A stretch of 46,419 nucleotides of DNA from Desulfuromonas sp. (GTDB lineage: Bacteria; Desulfobacterota; Desulfuromonadia; Desulfuromonadales; Geothermobacteraceae), in the NCBI GenBank assembly GCA_002868905.1, contig PKUA01000039.1:570-46988 (forward strand), given 5' to 3'. This document shows, one piece after another, positions 7,313-15,350 of the stretch. The position numbers were made by a program, and so were the translations under genes. Below the pieces are notes generated by a model, which was not told where the DNA came from, searched no databases, and saw nothing but the letters and a program-made list of their open reading frames with translations. Within the stretch, counting starts at the first letter, position 1. The number at the start of each line of letters is the position of its first letter.

Positions 7313-8778
7313 TCGGCGTACCTTTCCAGGTAGGAAGTGACAGAGGTTTTGCGTGCGGTATTCGCGGAAGTCATATAGCGGATCTTGCCGAAGATTCTCC
7401 GTTCCGGACCCCAGGCACGGTCGAAACGGCCCAGGCACCAGGTGACGCCACTGGTGCTGTTCGGATCCCGCCCGTCGAGGGCGTAGCGGTTGTTGAGCTC
7501 CAGCATGATTTCCAGCGCAAGTCGGGGGGTTGGGCTCCACTCCAGGATTTTCTTGCCCCAGAGCATACGGAGGTAGCCGTGAATTCTTCCCTCACGCAGT
7601 AACTGCCGTTGGGCGGCATTCCAGAGCGGGTCGTGGGTGAGGGCATCTCGAAACTGTTCCAGCGTGTAAACTGTGGGACGTTCGTCGTCGGCATGTTGTT
7701 GCAGCGTATTTTTAGCCCATTCCGGCAGAGTCGTCCAATCCTCCGGTCCAGGTTGATGCCGGTAGAGGTTGAAGCCGAGTTCGCGCCAGGTCACCAGTTC
7801 ATCGAGAAAAGCCTCGGCGCTGGGCGACATTCTCCACCAGCCACTCTTCTTTCCCCTTGTCTCGAGGGAGAGCCTGCTGCTATCCCACGTCTCATGGCAT
7901 GCAAGATCCTCTAATATCTGGTGGGGGGAGATGTGACCGAAGTGCAGGTAGGGGGAGAGCCTGCTGGTGGCATCATGGTCGGGCGAGTTGCGCAGCTCTT
8001 GGTAGTGATCCAGCTGTTGTTCCAGGAAGTCTTGTAATTGTTCGGTGGCCGCTACGGTCCCCCCCCGGATGGAGACAGGACAAACTTGATGGTCGATCGG
8101 CAAGTTGGATAGACCGTTTGGCGCCAACAGTCCGGAGAGGTCGGCCATCGGCCACTTTCGCAGAACGTTTGGCGGGATCTTCGGTCGCGTCACGTCTGGT
8201 GCCAGTCGGACGGCTTCATCCGGGCGGTCGTCAAGGAATGCGGGAAGCGCTTTTTGTAGCAGGCGCCGGAAGGCGTAGGCCGTAGGATAGGTTTTGTCGG
8301 CGGCGTCCATGGGGAGCAGGCCATTGCTATCGACCGCTTCGAGGCGAATCGGCAGTTTTTCGGCTGCGGCCTGAAGCATGCGCGGGAAAAAGAAATGCGG
8401 TGCATCGTCGGTGACGACCAGGCTGGCGTGGCTCGCGACGGCCTCGAGCAGGCCGCGACCATTGCCGATCTTCAGTTCAACGTAGGGGAAATATGTCACG
8501 CCGGGCAGGGTGGCAGCCTTGGCGTTGTCGATCATTCCTTCAATGACGAACCGGTGGAGACGATCGCTCGCCCAGGGATAGTCACACCTCAGCGGTTCCA
8601 GAATCACGATCCCGACCCCGAGCTGTCGGGCCCAATCGGTGGCGCGTTGCAGGGCAAAGTTCCAGGTCATGCGCCGGGCGGAAATCATCCAGTAGAGAAT
8701 GTATCCACCATCGGGGTTGACTCCCCCTGAGTTGAGGACGCGCAGACGTAGATCAGAAAAGCTCGGAATTGATATCAT
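7309..8778 (-). CDS. Class II deoxyribodipyrimidine photolyase
   Basis: 489 residues, normal for class II CPD photolyases, which repair UV-induced cyclobutane pyrimidine dimers using FAD and blue light. Family marks: the N-terminal antenna-domain start with YWMISARRMTWNFAL, LSPYLHFGHISPHQIL in the FAD domain, and near the C-terminus DGRDPNSTSGVTWCLGRFDR followed by GPERRIFGKIRYM. It overlaps the MBL-fold gene by four bases. There is no Shine-Dalgarno; on the minus strand TATAAT ends six bases before the ATG, so the message could be leaderless. It is divergent from the M48 protease gene. Confidence 0.93.
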   Translation of the reverse strand: MISIPSFSDLRLRVLNSGGVNPDGGYILYWMISARRMTWNFALQRATDWARQLGVGIVILEPLRCDYPWASDRLHRFVIEGMIDNAKAATLPGVTYFPYVELKIGNGRGLLEAVASHASLVVTDDAPHFFFPRMLQAAAEKLPIRLEAVDSNGLLPMDAADKTYPTAYAFRRLLQKALPAFLDDRPDEAVRLAPDVTRPKIPPNVLRKWPMADLSGLLAPNGLSNLPIDHQVCPVSIRGGTVAATEQLQDFLEQQLDHYQELRNSPDHDATSRLSPYLHFGHISPHQILEDLACHETWDSSRLSLETRGKKSGWWRMSPSAEAFLDELVTWRELGFNLYRHQPGPEDWTTLPEWAKNTLQQHADDERPTVYTLEQFRDALTHDPLWNAAQRQLLREGRIHGYLRMLWGKKILEWSPTPRLALEIMLELNNRYALDGRDPNSTSGVTWCLGRFDRAWGPERRIFGKIRYMTSANTARKTSVTSYLERYAE

Positions 8779-8856
8779 TGTCTTATTATATACCTTGAAT
8801 CTTTGCTTGGACCAATCCCCTCGACCTCGAAACGGATTCGGTATATTATCCGCAGC

Positions 8857-10095
8857 ATGTTGATGCTGCTGTCACTTCTTCTGCTTCTGTTTGCCACACG
8901 ACTTTTGTTGCGATGGCTCAATCTTCACCACCTCAAGCGATTTGGCGATGTCGTCCCCGACGGTTGGGAGCATGTGATTGACCGGGAGCGTTTGAGCCGA
9001 TCTGCCCGCTACACCTTTGCCACCAGCCGGCTCGGCCTTCTGGAGGGGGGGCTCGGGCAACTTGCCACCTTGATCTTCGCTTTCGTGCTTCTCCCTGTTT
9101 ATGACCGCTGGGTCGTCTCCTGCAGCGAGAGCCTGGTTCTCAAGGGCCTGCTCTTTTTCGGCCTGCTGACCTTGGTGCAGGCGGTCGCAGGGTTGCCGTT
9201 CAACGCATGGCGGACCTTTGTCATCGAGGCGCGTTTCGGTTTTAACCGGACCGGCTGGAAGTTATGGCTGAGTGATCTGGCAAAAGGGAGCCTTATCTCT
9301 GCGGTTCTACTCGGTCTGCTCCTGTGGGGGGGCTTTTCCCTGGTCGCCTGGTCGCCCCGTTTTTGGTGGGTGACGGTATGGTTGTTTCTGGCGTGCTTGA
9401 GTTTGCTGTTGATGTATGTCTCGCCGGCTCTGATCGAACCGCTTTTTTTCAAGTTTACCCCTCTGGCCCGCCCCGAACTCGAGCCTCGGGTGCGCTCTTT
9501 GGCGGAGCAGGCCGGTATCCGGGTGTCAAAGGTGCGGCAGGTTGATGCTTCACGGCGCAGTGGGCATTCCAATGCGTATTTTTCAGGCATAGGCAGGGTG
9601 AAGAAAATTGTCCTGTTTGATACCCTGCTCGACCAACTCGACGATAATGAGATCATCGCTGTTCTGGCGCACGAGATTGGCCACTGGAAGTATGGACATC
9701 TCCGTAAGCGTTTGCTGGTTGGACAGGCCTCTCTTTTGGTCGGCTGTCTGTTTGCATGGTGGCTTCTGCAGCAGGATTTTCTGCCACGACTGGTCGGTGT
9801 GGAGAGCCTCTCTTTTTCGGGTCGGCTGGTTGTTGTCGGTCTTGTTGGTAGCTTGGCCGGATTTCTCCTGACCCCCTGGAGCAGTTGGCGTTCGCGCCGG
9901 CATGAGCGGCAGGCTGACAGTTTTGCCCGGGAAGTGACAGGAAAACCAGGTGCTCTGGCTTCCGCCCTGATGTTGCTGGCGAAGGAAAACTTGAGTAATT
10001 TACATCCCCATCCATGGTATGCGGTTTTTTATTTTTCCCATCCCCCGGTTGTCGAGCGGGTGGCGAGGCTTCAGGGTGAGGCCAAGACCGCTTGA
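8857..10095 (+). CDS. M48 (Ste24/CAAX prenyl protease-like) membrane metallopeptidase
   Basis: Start placed at ATG 8857, which opens the hydrophobic MLMLLSLLLLLF; a TTG at 8803 is in frame but gives an odd polar leader. No clear Shine-Dalgarno, so the start is uncertain by a few codons (ATG 8863 is possible). The 412-residue protein has four or more membrane helices before the zinc motif LAHEIGHWKYGH (HExxH) and the third ligand region RRHERQADSFA (Glu), then a C-terminal YFSHPPVVERVARL. This is the complete Ste24-type arrangement. In bacteria these proteases handle membrane-protein quality control; the substrate is unknown. Confidence 0.88.
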   Translation: MLMLLSLLLLLFATRLLLRWLNLHHLKRFGDVVPDGWEHVIDRERLSRSARYTFATSRLGLLEGGLGQLATLIFAFVLLPVYDRWVVSCSESLVLKGLLFFGLLTLVQAVAGLPFNAWRTFVIEARFGFNRTGWKLWLSDLAKGSLISAVLLGLLLWGGFSLVAWSPRFWWVTVWLFLACLSLLLMYVSPALIEPLFFKFTPLARPELEPRVRSLAEQAGIRVSKVRQVDASRRSGHSNAYFSGIGRVKKIVLFDTLLDQLDDNEIIAVLAHEIGHWKYGHLRKRLLVGQASLLVGCLFAWWLLQQDFLPRLVGVESLSFSGRLVVVGLVGSLAGFLLTPWSSWRSRRHERQADSFAREVTGKPGALASALMLLAKENLSNLHPHPWYAVFYFSHPPVVERVARLQGEAKTA

Positions 10096-10227
10096 CCTGC
10101 AAACTTTTATGACGTTTCCCGGGACTTGGCCGTGTTTTAGGAGATTGCCGGTTGACATGCCGTTTCTGCTCGGGGACAATCGGCAGGTTCTCATTGTTTG
10201 CAACATATTTGAAAGGAGTATATCTTG

Positions 10228-10911
10228 ATGAAGAAGTCGATGGCCATATTGGCCGTACTGTTGTTGTTCGTGTCGACCGCCGCCCCGGCTGCCGATTTCA
10301 AGAGTGACAAAGAGAAGAAAAGCTACGCAATAGGGATGAAAATCGGCAACGATTTCAAGAGCCAGGGGCTTGATATCTCCCCTGAGGTGTTGGTACAGGG
10401 TATCACGGATACGCTTGCCGAAAACAACATGCGCTTGTCGGATGATGAAGCGCGCCAGGTCATCACGGCCCTGCAGCAAGAGATCATGCAACGCCGGCAG
10501 CAGCAGTCGCAGGAGCTGGCCGGAAAAAACCTGGAGGAGGCTGAGGCGTTCCTGGAAAAAAACAAGAAGGCCAAAGGGGTCAAGCAGACGGAAAGCGGCC
10601 TGCAGTATATTGTCCTGCAAGAGGGCAAAGGGAAAATGCCCAAGGCGACTGACAAGGTCAAGGTCCATTACACGGGAACTCTGTTGAACGGCGAAAAGTT
10701 CGACAGCAGTTACGACCGGGGCGAACCTGCGACTTTCGGGGTCAACGCCGTGATCAAGGGGTGGACCGAAGCGCTGCAGTTGATGAAAGAGGGTGGAAAG
10801 CTGAAGATCTTCATCCCTCCTTCCATCGGTTACGGCGAGCGGGGTGCCGGGGCGCGCATTCCGCCTAATTCGGCTCTGGTTTTCGAAGTGGAACTTCTCG
10901 AAGTTCTGTAA
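10228..10911 (+). CDS. FKBP-type peptidyl-prolyl isomerase (FklB/Mip-like), exported
   Basis: AAAGGAG lies about 9 bases before ATG 10228 (a TTG directly before it is also in frame). The 227-residue protein starts with a signal peptide ending near APAAD. A helical dimerisation domain follows (FKSDKEKKSYAIGMKIG, then EEAEAFLEKNKK). The FKBP domain comes last (VHYTGTLLNGEKFDSSYDRG, GYGERGAGARIPPNS, FEVELLEVL). All hydrophobic active-site positions of the FKBP family appear conserved. Predicted role is proline isomerisation and chaperoning of secreted proteins in the periplasm. Confidence 0.92.
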   Translation: MKKSMAILAVLLLFVSTAAPAADFKSDKEKKSYAIGMKIGNDFKSQGLDISPEVLVQGITDTLAENNMRLSDDEARQVITALQQEIMQRRQQQSQELAGKNLEEAEAFLEKNKKAKGVKQTESGLQYIVLQEGKGKMPKATDKVKVHYTGTLLNGEKFDSSYDRGEPATFGVNAVIKGWTEALQLMKEGGKLKIFIPPSIGYGERGAGARIPPNSALVFEVELLEVL

Positions 10912-10921
10912 GTGCCACACC

Positions 10922-10952
10922 AAGGGCCATCCGCTGGATGGCCCTTGTCTTT
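10922..10952 (+). terminator. Intrinsic terminator after the FKBP gene
   Basis: Perfect 11-base arms AAGGGCCATCC and GGATGGCCCTT around the loop GCT, then GTCTTTT. It also argues that the next gene starts after it, not at the ATG inside the right arm. Confidence 0.8.
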
Positions 10953-10964
10953 TGGGAGGACCCG

Positions 10965-11570
10965 GTGCTGCAACCAGAAGCGGAAAATGTACTTGATTTT
11001 TGGTTCGCCGACCTCGGAAGCAAGGGGCAGGTGACCGCCGACTGTTCACGGCTCTGGTTTGGAAAAGACGAAGCGGTCGACCGGGAACTGGCCGACCGCT
11101 TCGGCCATACCGTTGAGGCAGTCGGAACGGGGGATCTCGACGCCTGGGCTGCCACAGCACTCGGGAGGCTTGCCCTGGTTCTGGTTTGTGATCAATTGCC
11201 GCGTAACATCTACCGTGACATGCCTAGAGCCTTCGCGTTTGATTCGCGTGCCCTGCGGTTGGCCAAGGCGGGGATTGAGCGGGGGGAAGACTTATCGCTC
11301 GGTATCGCGCAGAGAGCTTTTTTTTATCTCCCGTTCGAGCATGCGGAGGACATGGCGATGCAGGATCTCTCAGTTAAACTGTTTGCAAAACTGAAGGAGG
11401 ACGGAGGGGACATTCATGAAAAGGCGACCGCCAGTTTCCTCGATTATGCCGAGCAGCATCGTGTCATTATCGCCCGGTTCGGGCGATTCCCCCATCGCAA
11501 TCGGATTCTCGGCAGGGATTCGACCCCGGAAGAGGTGGACTTTCTGCGGCAGCCCGGATCGTCATTTTAA
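10965..11570 (+). CDS. DUF924 family protein
   Basis: An ATG at 10938 lies inside the terminator stem, so GTG 10965 is chosen; GGGAGGA ends four bases before it and the product starts MLQPEAENVLDFWFADLG, the usual DUF924 opening. The 201-residue protein has the family marks WFGKDEAVDREL, LVCDQLPRNIYRD, FYLPFEHAED and a C-terminal RFGRFPHRNRILGR. The family is alpha-helical, TPR-like and of unknown function. It is cytoplasmic and converges on nikR. Confidence 0.85.
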   Translation: MLQPEAENVLDFWFADLGSKGQVTADCSRLWFGKDEAVDRELADRFGHTVEAVGTGDLDAWAATALGRLALVLVCDQLPRNIYRDMPRAFAFDSRALRLAKAGIERGEDLSLGIAQRAFFYLPFEHAEDMAMQDLSVKLFAKLKEDGGDIHEKATASFLDYAEQHRVIIARFGRFPHRNRILGRDSTPEEVDFLRQPGSSF

Positions 11571-11670
11571 GCCCGGCTGGAGAAGGTTGGGGCGGCACAG
11601 CTCATCCGGTCGCAGATGCAGGGAGGCCTTCGTGGTTATCTTCTTGGTGTGCCCCGGTGCCTGACGCTTG

Positions 11671-12090
11671 TTAGCGAAGGTCGGTGCCGGGAAGAGTTGT
11701 GACCAGCTTGCCGTGCTTGACTCCCTTGGTGCCGATCAGTTCATCGGCCAATCGCCTCACCTTACTCGCTTTCCCGCGAACGACAACAACTTCAAGGCAG
11801 TGGTGGTGGTCGAGATGGACGTGCAGGGTCGAAACAATGGCGTCGTGGTGGCTGTGCTGGTGTTCGGTGAGTTTGTCTGAGAGGTCCCTGGTGTGGTGGT
11901 CGTAAACCAGTGTGATGGTGCCGACTGCTTCAACGTCACCCTGCCTCTCCCGTTCTTCGACCAGGGCCGCCCGGATCAGGTCACGTATCGCCTCTGAACG
12001 ATTGCCATACCCTTTCTGCCCACTCAGCCGGTCAAACTGTTCCAGCAGATCCTGGTCTATCGATATTCCAAAACGGGTCAATTCGGCCAT
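11671..12090 (-). CDS. nikR: Nickel-responsive regulator NikR
   Basis: Start at 12090: CAGGAGG stands nine bases before this ATG, and the two upstream in-frame ATGs lack a proper spacing. The 139-residue protein has an N-terminal ribbon-helix-helix domain ([19 protein letters not shown], then [12 protein letters not shown]). The C-terminal ACT-like metal domain contains [21 protein letters not shown] in two overlapping parts. The pattern His, HxH and Cys needed for the square-planar nickel site is present, plus extra His residues. No nickel transporter or hydrogenase gene is nearby. It is divergent from nrdD; I see no obvious NikR dyad (GTATGA-type) in the spacer. Confidence 0.9.
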   Translation of the reverse strand: MAELTRFGISIDQDLLEQFDRLSGQKGYGNRSEAIRDLIRAALVEERERQGDVEAVGTITLVYDHHTRDLSDKLTEHQHSHHDAIVSTLHVHLDHHHCLEVVVVRGKASKVRRLADELIGTKGVKHGKLVTTLPGTDLR

Positions 12091-12210
12091 AGTGACCATC
12101 CTCCTGTGCATTGAGGACTTGGTAGCACACCCCCGGAAGAGGGTCAAGGATTTAGGGTGTTTAGCCCTCTTTCATCACAATCAGTCCACAGGCTGTCCAC
12201 TTCGATTCAA

Positions 12211-12251
12211 CAATATGTTGGTGCTGTGTCAGATTAAATCCCTACATATTG
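12211..12251. promoter_or_regulatory. Pair of NrdR-box-like operators upstream of nrdD
   Basis: CAATATGTTG (12211-12220) and CTACATATTG (12242-12251) each fit the NrdR consensus acaCwAtATaTwGtgt with one or two differences. Their centres are 31 bp apart, three helical turns, which is the known spacing of tandem NrdR boxes. They sit just upstream of the predicted -35. No nrdR gene is in the window. Confidence 0.7.
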
Positions 12252-12262
12252 TGGTTTTTCCC

Positions 12263-12290
12263 TTGACTGGCAAGGGGGTTGTGATATGTT
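12263..12290 (+). promoter_or_regulatory. Putative sigma-70 promoter of nrdD
   Basis: TTGACT (12263-12268) and TATGTT (12285-12290) with a 16-base spacer, about 40 bp before the nrdD start and immediately downstream of the NrdR-box pair. Confidence 0.5.
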
Positions 12291-12329
12291 CGGTTAGTCT
12301 GCGGTCAATGTTCGCCAGGAGGGTTGATG

Positions 12330-14318
12330 ATGCTGAATTCCATTCGTAAGCGGGACGGTCGGATTGCTTCTTTCGAAGAGGAGAAAATCGTTGAAGCTAT
12401 CGCCAAGGCGGTGCAGGCGGTCGGGGGGGACGACTTTGAAAGACCGAGACAGATCACCCGCCAGGTTGTCGGCATCCTCGAGGTCATCTACAAAGATGGC
12501 CGTATTCCGACCGTGGAGAACGTTCAGGACCTGGTTGAAAAATGCCTGATCGAGAACGGTCACGCACGGGTCGCCAAGAACTACATCCTCTACCGCCAGC
12601 AACACGCCGCCCTGCGCCAAACCAGGCAGTTCATGAAGGAGTCGATCGAGGCGATCGATTCCTACCTCACCCAGGAAGACTGGCGCGTCAATGAAAACGC
12701 CAATATGGGGTATTCCCTGCAGGGGCTCAATAATCATATTGCCGCAAATATCACCAGCAACTACTGGTTGAACAAAATCTATCCCGAAGCGGTCGCCGAC
12801 CCGCATCGCAATGGCGATTACCATATTCATGACCTCGGTATGCTGTCGGTCTACTGCTGCGGTTGGGACCTGAAGGATCTCCTGCTTAAAGGGTTCACCG
12901 GCGCTTACGGCAAGGTTCAGAGCGGTCCGGCCAGGCATCTCCGTACGGCGTTGGGTCAGGCGGTCAATTTCTTCTATACCTTGCAGGGCGAGGCTGCGGG
13001 CGCACAGGCCTTCGCCAGTTTCGATACTCTGCTCGCTCCGTTTATTCGTTACGACGGGCTCTCTTACCCCGCCGTCAAGCAGGCGATGCAGGAGTTCATT
13101 TTCAACATGAACGTGCCGACTCGCGTCGGTTTTCAGACTCCTTTTACCAATATCACCATGGACCTGACGCCTCCCTCTGGAATCGCGAAGGAGGGGGTGA
13201 TTATCGGCGGTTGCGTGCAGCAGGAGACCTACGGTGACTTCCAGGACGAGATGGACATGTTCAACCGCGCGTTCTGCGAGGTGATGATGGAAGGGGATTC
13301 GTCCGGTCGGATATTTTCTTTTCCGATTCCGACTTACAACATCACCCGTGAACTCGACTGGGAAGGGGAGAGGTTGAAACCGGTCTGGGAGATGACCGCC
13401 AAGTACGGTATCCCCTATTTCTCCAATTTCATCAATTCCGATATGGATCCGGAGGACGCCCGCTCCATGTGCTGCCGACTGAGGCTCGACAACCGGGAAC
13501 TCCGCAGGCGCGGCGGCGGGCTGTTCGGCTCGAACCCGTTGACCGGCTCAATCGGCGTTGTCACTATTAATCTGCCCCGTGCTGCTTTCCAGGCCGAGGG
13601 GATGGATCAGTTTTTTTCGCAGATTGACAATTTAATGCAACTTGCCTGCGAGTCGCTGGAGATCAAGCGGAAACAGTTGGAGCGGTTTACCGATGACGGC
13701 CTCTACCCATTCAGTAAATTTTATCTGGAGGGAATCCGGCATCGGACCGGAAGTTACTGGACCAATCATTTCTCGACCGTCGGTCTACTCGGCATGAATG
13801 AAGCGGCGCTGAACCTGATCGGAGAGTCGATCGACACCGAGAGGGGACGCACCTTTGCCGAGGAGACTCTCTCCTTCATGCGAGAGCGCCTTGAACAATA
13901 CCAGGACGAGACGGGTCATCTCTATAACCTCGAGGCGACTCCGGCCGAGGGAACCAGCTACCGGTTGGCACGCCTCGACACTGAAAGGTTTGCCGACATT
14001 GTGACCGCCGGGGCAGATCAGCCATATTACACCAACTCGAGCCAGCTGCCGGTCGGTTGTACCGAGGACATCTTCCAGGCGCTTCAGCATCAGGACCGGT
14101 TACAGACACTCTATACCGGCGGAACCGTGTTTCATGGTTTTCTCGGTGAACGCCTGGAGGATTGGCGGGGCGCTCGCTTGTTGGTGAAGCGGATTGCCGA
14201 AAATTTCCACCTGCCGTATTTCACGATCAGTCCGACGTTTACCATATGCCCGGTCCACGGTTATGTGTCGGGAGAGCATTTCTCCTGTCCGCACATGCAG
14301 ACCGGGGCAGCGGCTTGA
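12330..14318 (+). CDS. nrdD: Anaerobic ribonucleoside-triphosphate reductase, large part lacking the glycyl-radical motif
   Basis: ATG 12330 lies seven bases after AGGAGG (ATG 12327 and TTG 12324 are alternatives). The 662-residue product has an N-terminal ATP-cone (IRKRDGRIASFEEEKI to about residue 95). The ten-stranded barrel follows, with GGCVQQETYGDFQDEMD, SMCCRLRLDNRELRRRGG and TGSIGVVTINLPRA. It ends FTICPVHGYVSGEHFSCP and eight further residues. Normal NrdD continues through a zinc ribbon into a C-terminal RVxGY glycyl-radical loop; here TGA stops the frame inside the ribbon. The missing piece is the separate gene at 14373. Alone, this chain could not form the radical. The next gene but one encodes the activase. 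Confidence 0.93.
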   Translation: MLNSIRKRDGRIASFEEEKIVEAIAKAVQAVGGDDFERPRQITRQVVGILEVIYKDGRIPTVENVQDLVEKCLIENGHARVAKNYILYRQQHAALRQTRQFMKESIEAIDSYLTQEDWRVNENANMGYSLQGLNNHIAANITSNYWLNKIYPEAVADPHRNGDYHIHDLGMLSVYCCGWDLKDLLLKGFTGAYGKVQSGPARHLRTALGQAVNFFYTLQGEAAGAQAFASFDTLLAPFIRYDGLSYPAVKQAMQEFIFNMNVPTRVGFQTPFTNITMDLTPPSGIAKEGVIIGGCVQQETYGDFQDEMDMFNRAFCEVMMEGDSSGRIFSFPIPTYNITRELDWEGERLKPVWEMTAKYGIPYFSNFINSDMDPEDARSMCCRLRLDNRELRRRGGGLFGSNPLTGSIGVVTINLPRAAFQAEGMDQFFSQIDNLMQLACESLEIKRKQLERFTDDGLYPFSKFYLEGIRHRTGSYWTNHFSTVGLLGMNEAALNLIGESIDTERGRTFAEETLSFMRERLEQYQDETGHLYNLEATPAEGTSYRLARLDTERFADIVTAGADQPYYTNSSQLPVGCTEDIFQALQHQDRLQTLYTGGTVFHGFLGERLEDWRGARLLVKRIAENFHLPYFTISPTFTICPVHGYVSGEHFSCPHMQTGAAA

Positions 14319-14372
14319 TGGATTGAATGGTATCGAACTTAGCAAGCAGTTCATTGAATAAAGGAGCATGTC

Positions 14373-14516
14373 ATGGCGAGCAAATGTGATGCGAAAACGG
14401 AGGTTTACTCAAGGGTTTGCGGTTTTTTTCGCCCGGTCCAGCAGTGGAACAAGGGAAAAAAGGAAGAGTTCAAGGACCGCTGCGAGTACCTGGTAACGAA
14501 AAACAAAGACAACTGA
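14373..14516 (+). CDS. Stand-alone glycyl-radical domain of NrdD
   Basis: A 47-residue gene, 54 bp after nrdD, with its own AGGAG six bases before the ATG. The product contains KTEVYSRVCGFFRPVQQWNK, which is the C-terminal signature of class III ribonucleotide reductase; the Gly of RVCGF (residue 17) is the predicted radical site. Cys5 in ASKCDAK probably completes the zinc ribbon whose first Cys pairs lie at the end of the large chain. Several in-frame stops separate the two genes, so simple readthrough does not join them. This implies a two-chain NrdD whose radical is carried by a small subunit, similar in idea to the spare-part protein GrcA/YfiD for pyruvate formate-lyase. Confidence 0.85.
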   Translation: MASKCDAKTEVYSRVCGFFRPVQQWNKGKKEEFKDRCEYLVTKNKDN

Positions 14517-14531
14517 CTAGATATCTCGCCG

Positions 14532-15224
14532 GTGCCTATCAAAGGTTTCCAGGGGACGAGTCTGCTTGACTACCCGGGGAGTATCGCTTCACTGATCTTC
14601 TGGGGTGGTTGTAACCTCGCCTGTCCGTTCTGCCATAATCCTGCCCTGGTGGTTGACCAGGAACAGCTCCCTGATTACCCGGTTGATGTGTTGCTGGCAG
14701 ACTTGCACTCCCGCCGCTCTTTTGTCGACGGTGTCGTAGTCAGCGGCGGGGAGCCGACTCTTGACCCGGACCTTCCCGGCATCCTTCGTTCCATCAAAGA
14801 ATTAGGCCTGCTGGTGAAGCTTGACACGAACGGTCTCCGTCCAGACGTCCTGGAAGATCTCCTGGCCGAGAAATTGCTCGATTATGTCGCGCTCGACCTC
14901 AAGACTTCCCCGGCTCGTTATGATGAGCTCGGCGCCAGAGGTGGTGGGGAGAATTTGAAGCAGAGTATCGAGTTGCTGCTTCACGCCCCTATGGATTACG
15001 AGTTCCGCACAACCTGCGCACCGGGATTGGTTGGTGCTGAAGAGTTGAGCGAGTTGGGGAGATATGTTTCAGGTGGAAGGATTTGGGTTTTGCAGCAGTT
15101 CCAGCCCGGACCTTCTCTCGATCCTCGTTGGCGGGAAAAAGACCCGTACCCGGTTGAAACGATCCGTGGTTTTGGCGACTTGATTCAGCCCTATGTTGAA
15201 GAAGTCGTATTGCGGGGGATATAG
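14532..15224 (+). CDS. nrdG: Anaerobic ribonucleotide reductase activating radical SAM protein
   Basis: GTG 14532 starts 15 bases after the radical-domain gene and gives MPIKGFQGTSLLDYPG, the normal opening of this family. The radical SAM motif CNLACPFC (Cys at about residues 28, 32 and 35) binds a [4Fe-4S] cluster; GGEP (near 74) is the SAM-binding motif. The 230-residue length fits the NrdG-like branch, which is longer than E. coli NrdG. Predicted role: make the glycyl radical on the 47-residue partner under anoxia. The three genes should form one operon under the NrdR-box promoter. The Shine-Dalgarno is weak, so translation may be coupled to the upstream gene. Confidence 0.9.
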   Translation: MPIKGFQGTSLLDYPGSIASLIFWGGCNLACPFCHNPALVVDQEQLPDYPVDVLLADLHSRRSFVDGVVVSGGEPTLDPDLPGILRSIKELGLLVKLDTNGLRPDVLEDLLAEKLLDYVALDLKTSPARYDELGARGGGENLKQSIELLLHAPMDYEFRTTCAPGLVGAEELSELGRYVSGGRIWVLQQFQPGPSLDPRWREKDPYPVETIRGFGDLIQPYVEEVVLRGI

Positions 15225-15286
15225 GAGCCGAGCTGACGCTCCATGAGCCGGTTGGAATTTCGACCCGTATAGTCCGACAGGCTCCT
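15223..15286. other. Possible structured element after nrdG
   Basis: AGGAGCC (15223-15229) pairs perfectly with GGCTCCT (15280-15286), enclosing GCTC-CAT-GAGC and other short stems. It overlaps the nrdG stop and has no U-run on the plus strand. It could be a repeat-type element or an mRNA 3'-end structure; identity unknown. Confidence 0.3.
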
Positions 15287-15296
15287 GACGTATCAA

Positions 15297-15327
15297 TAAA
15301 AAAGCCGCGACGTTTTGCGCCGCGGCT
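15297..15327 (-). terminator. Intrinsic terminator, mainly for the minus strand
   Basis: AGCCGCG (15303-15309) pairs with CGCGGCT (15321-15327). The A-run before it on the plus strand is a U-run after the stem for minus-strand transcription, so it should end the transcript of the 38-residue protein. Confidence 0.65.
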
Positions 15328-15350
15328 TGGTGCTAGCTGGTTGTTTCAGG

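Noticed and set aside
10938-10964. ATG 10938 as the DUF924 start
   Set aside because: It lies within the FKBP terminator stem; GTG 10965 has a Shine-Dalgarno and gives the family's usual N-terminus.
11571-11670. Coding-like sequence between the DUF924 gene and nikR
   Set aside because: Short open frames exist but with no start signal or recognisable homology; probably spacer or a remnant too short to name.
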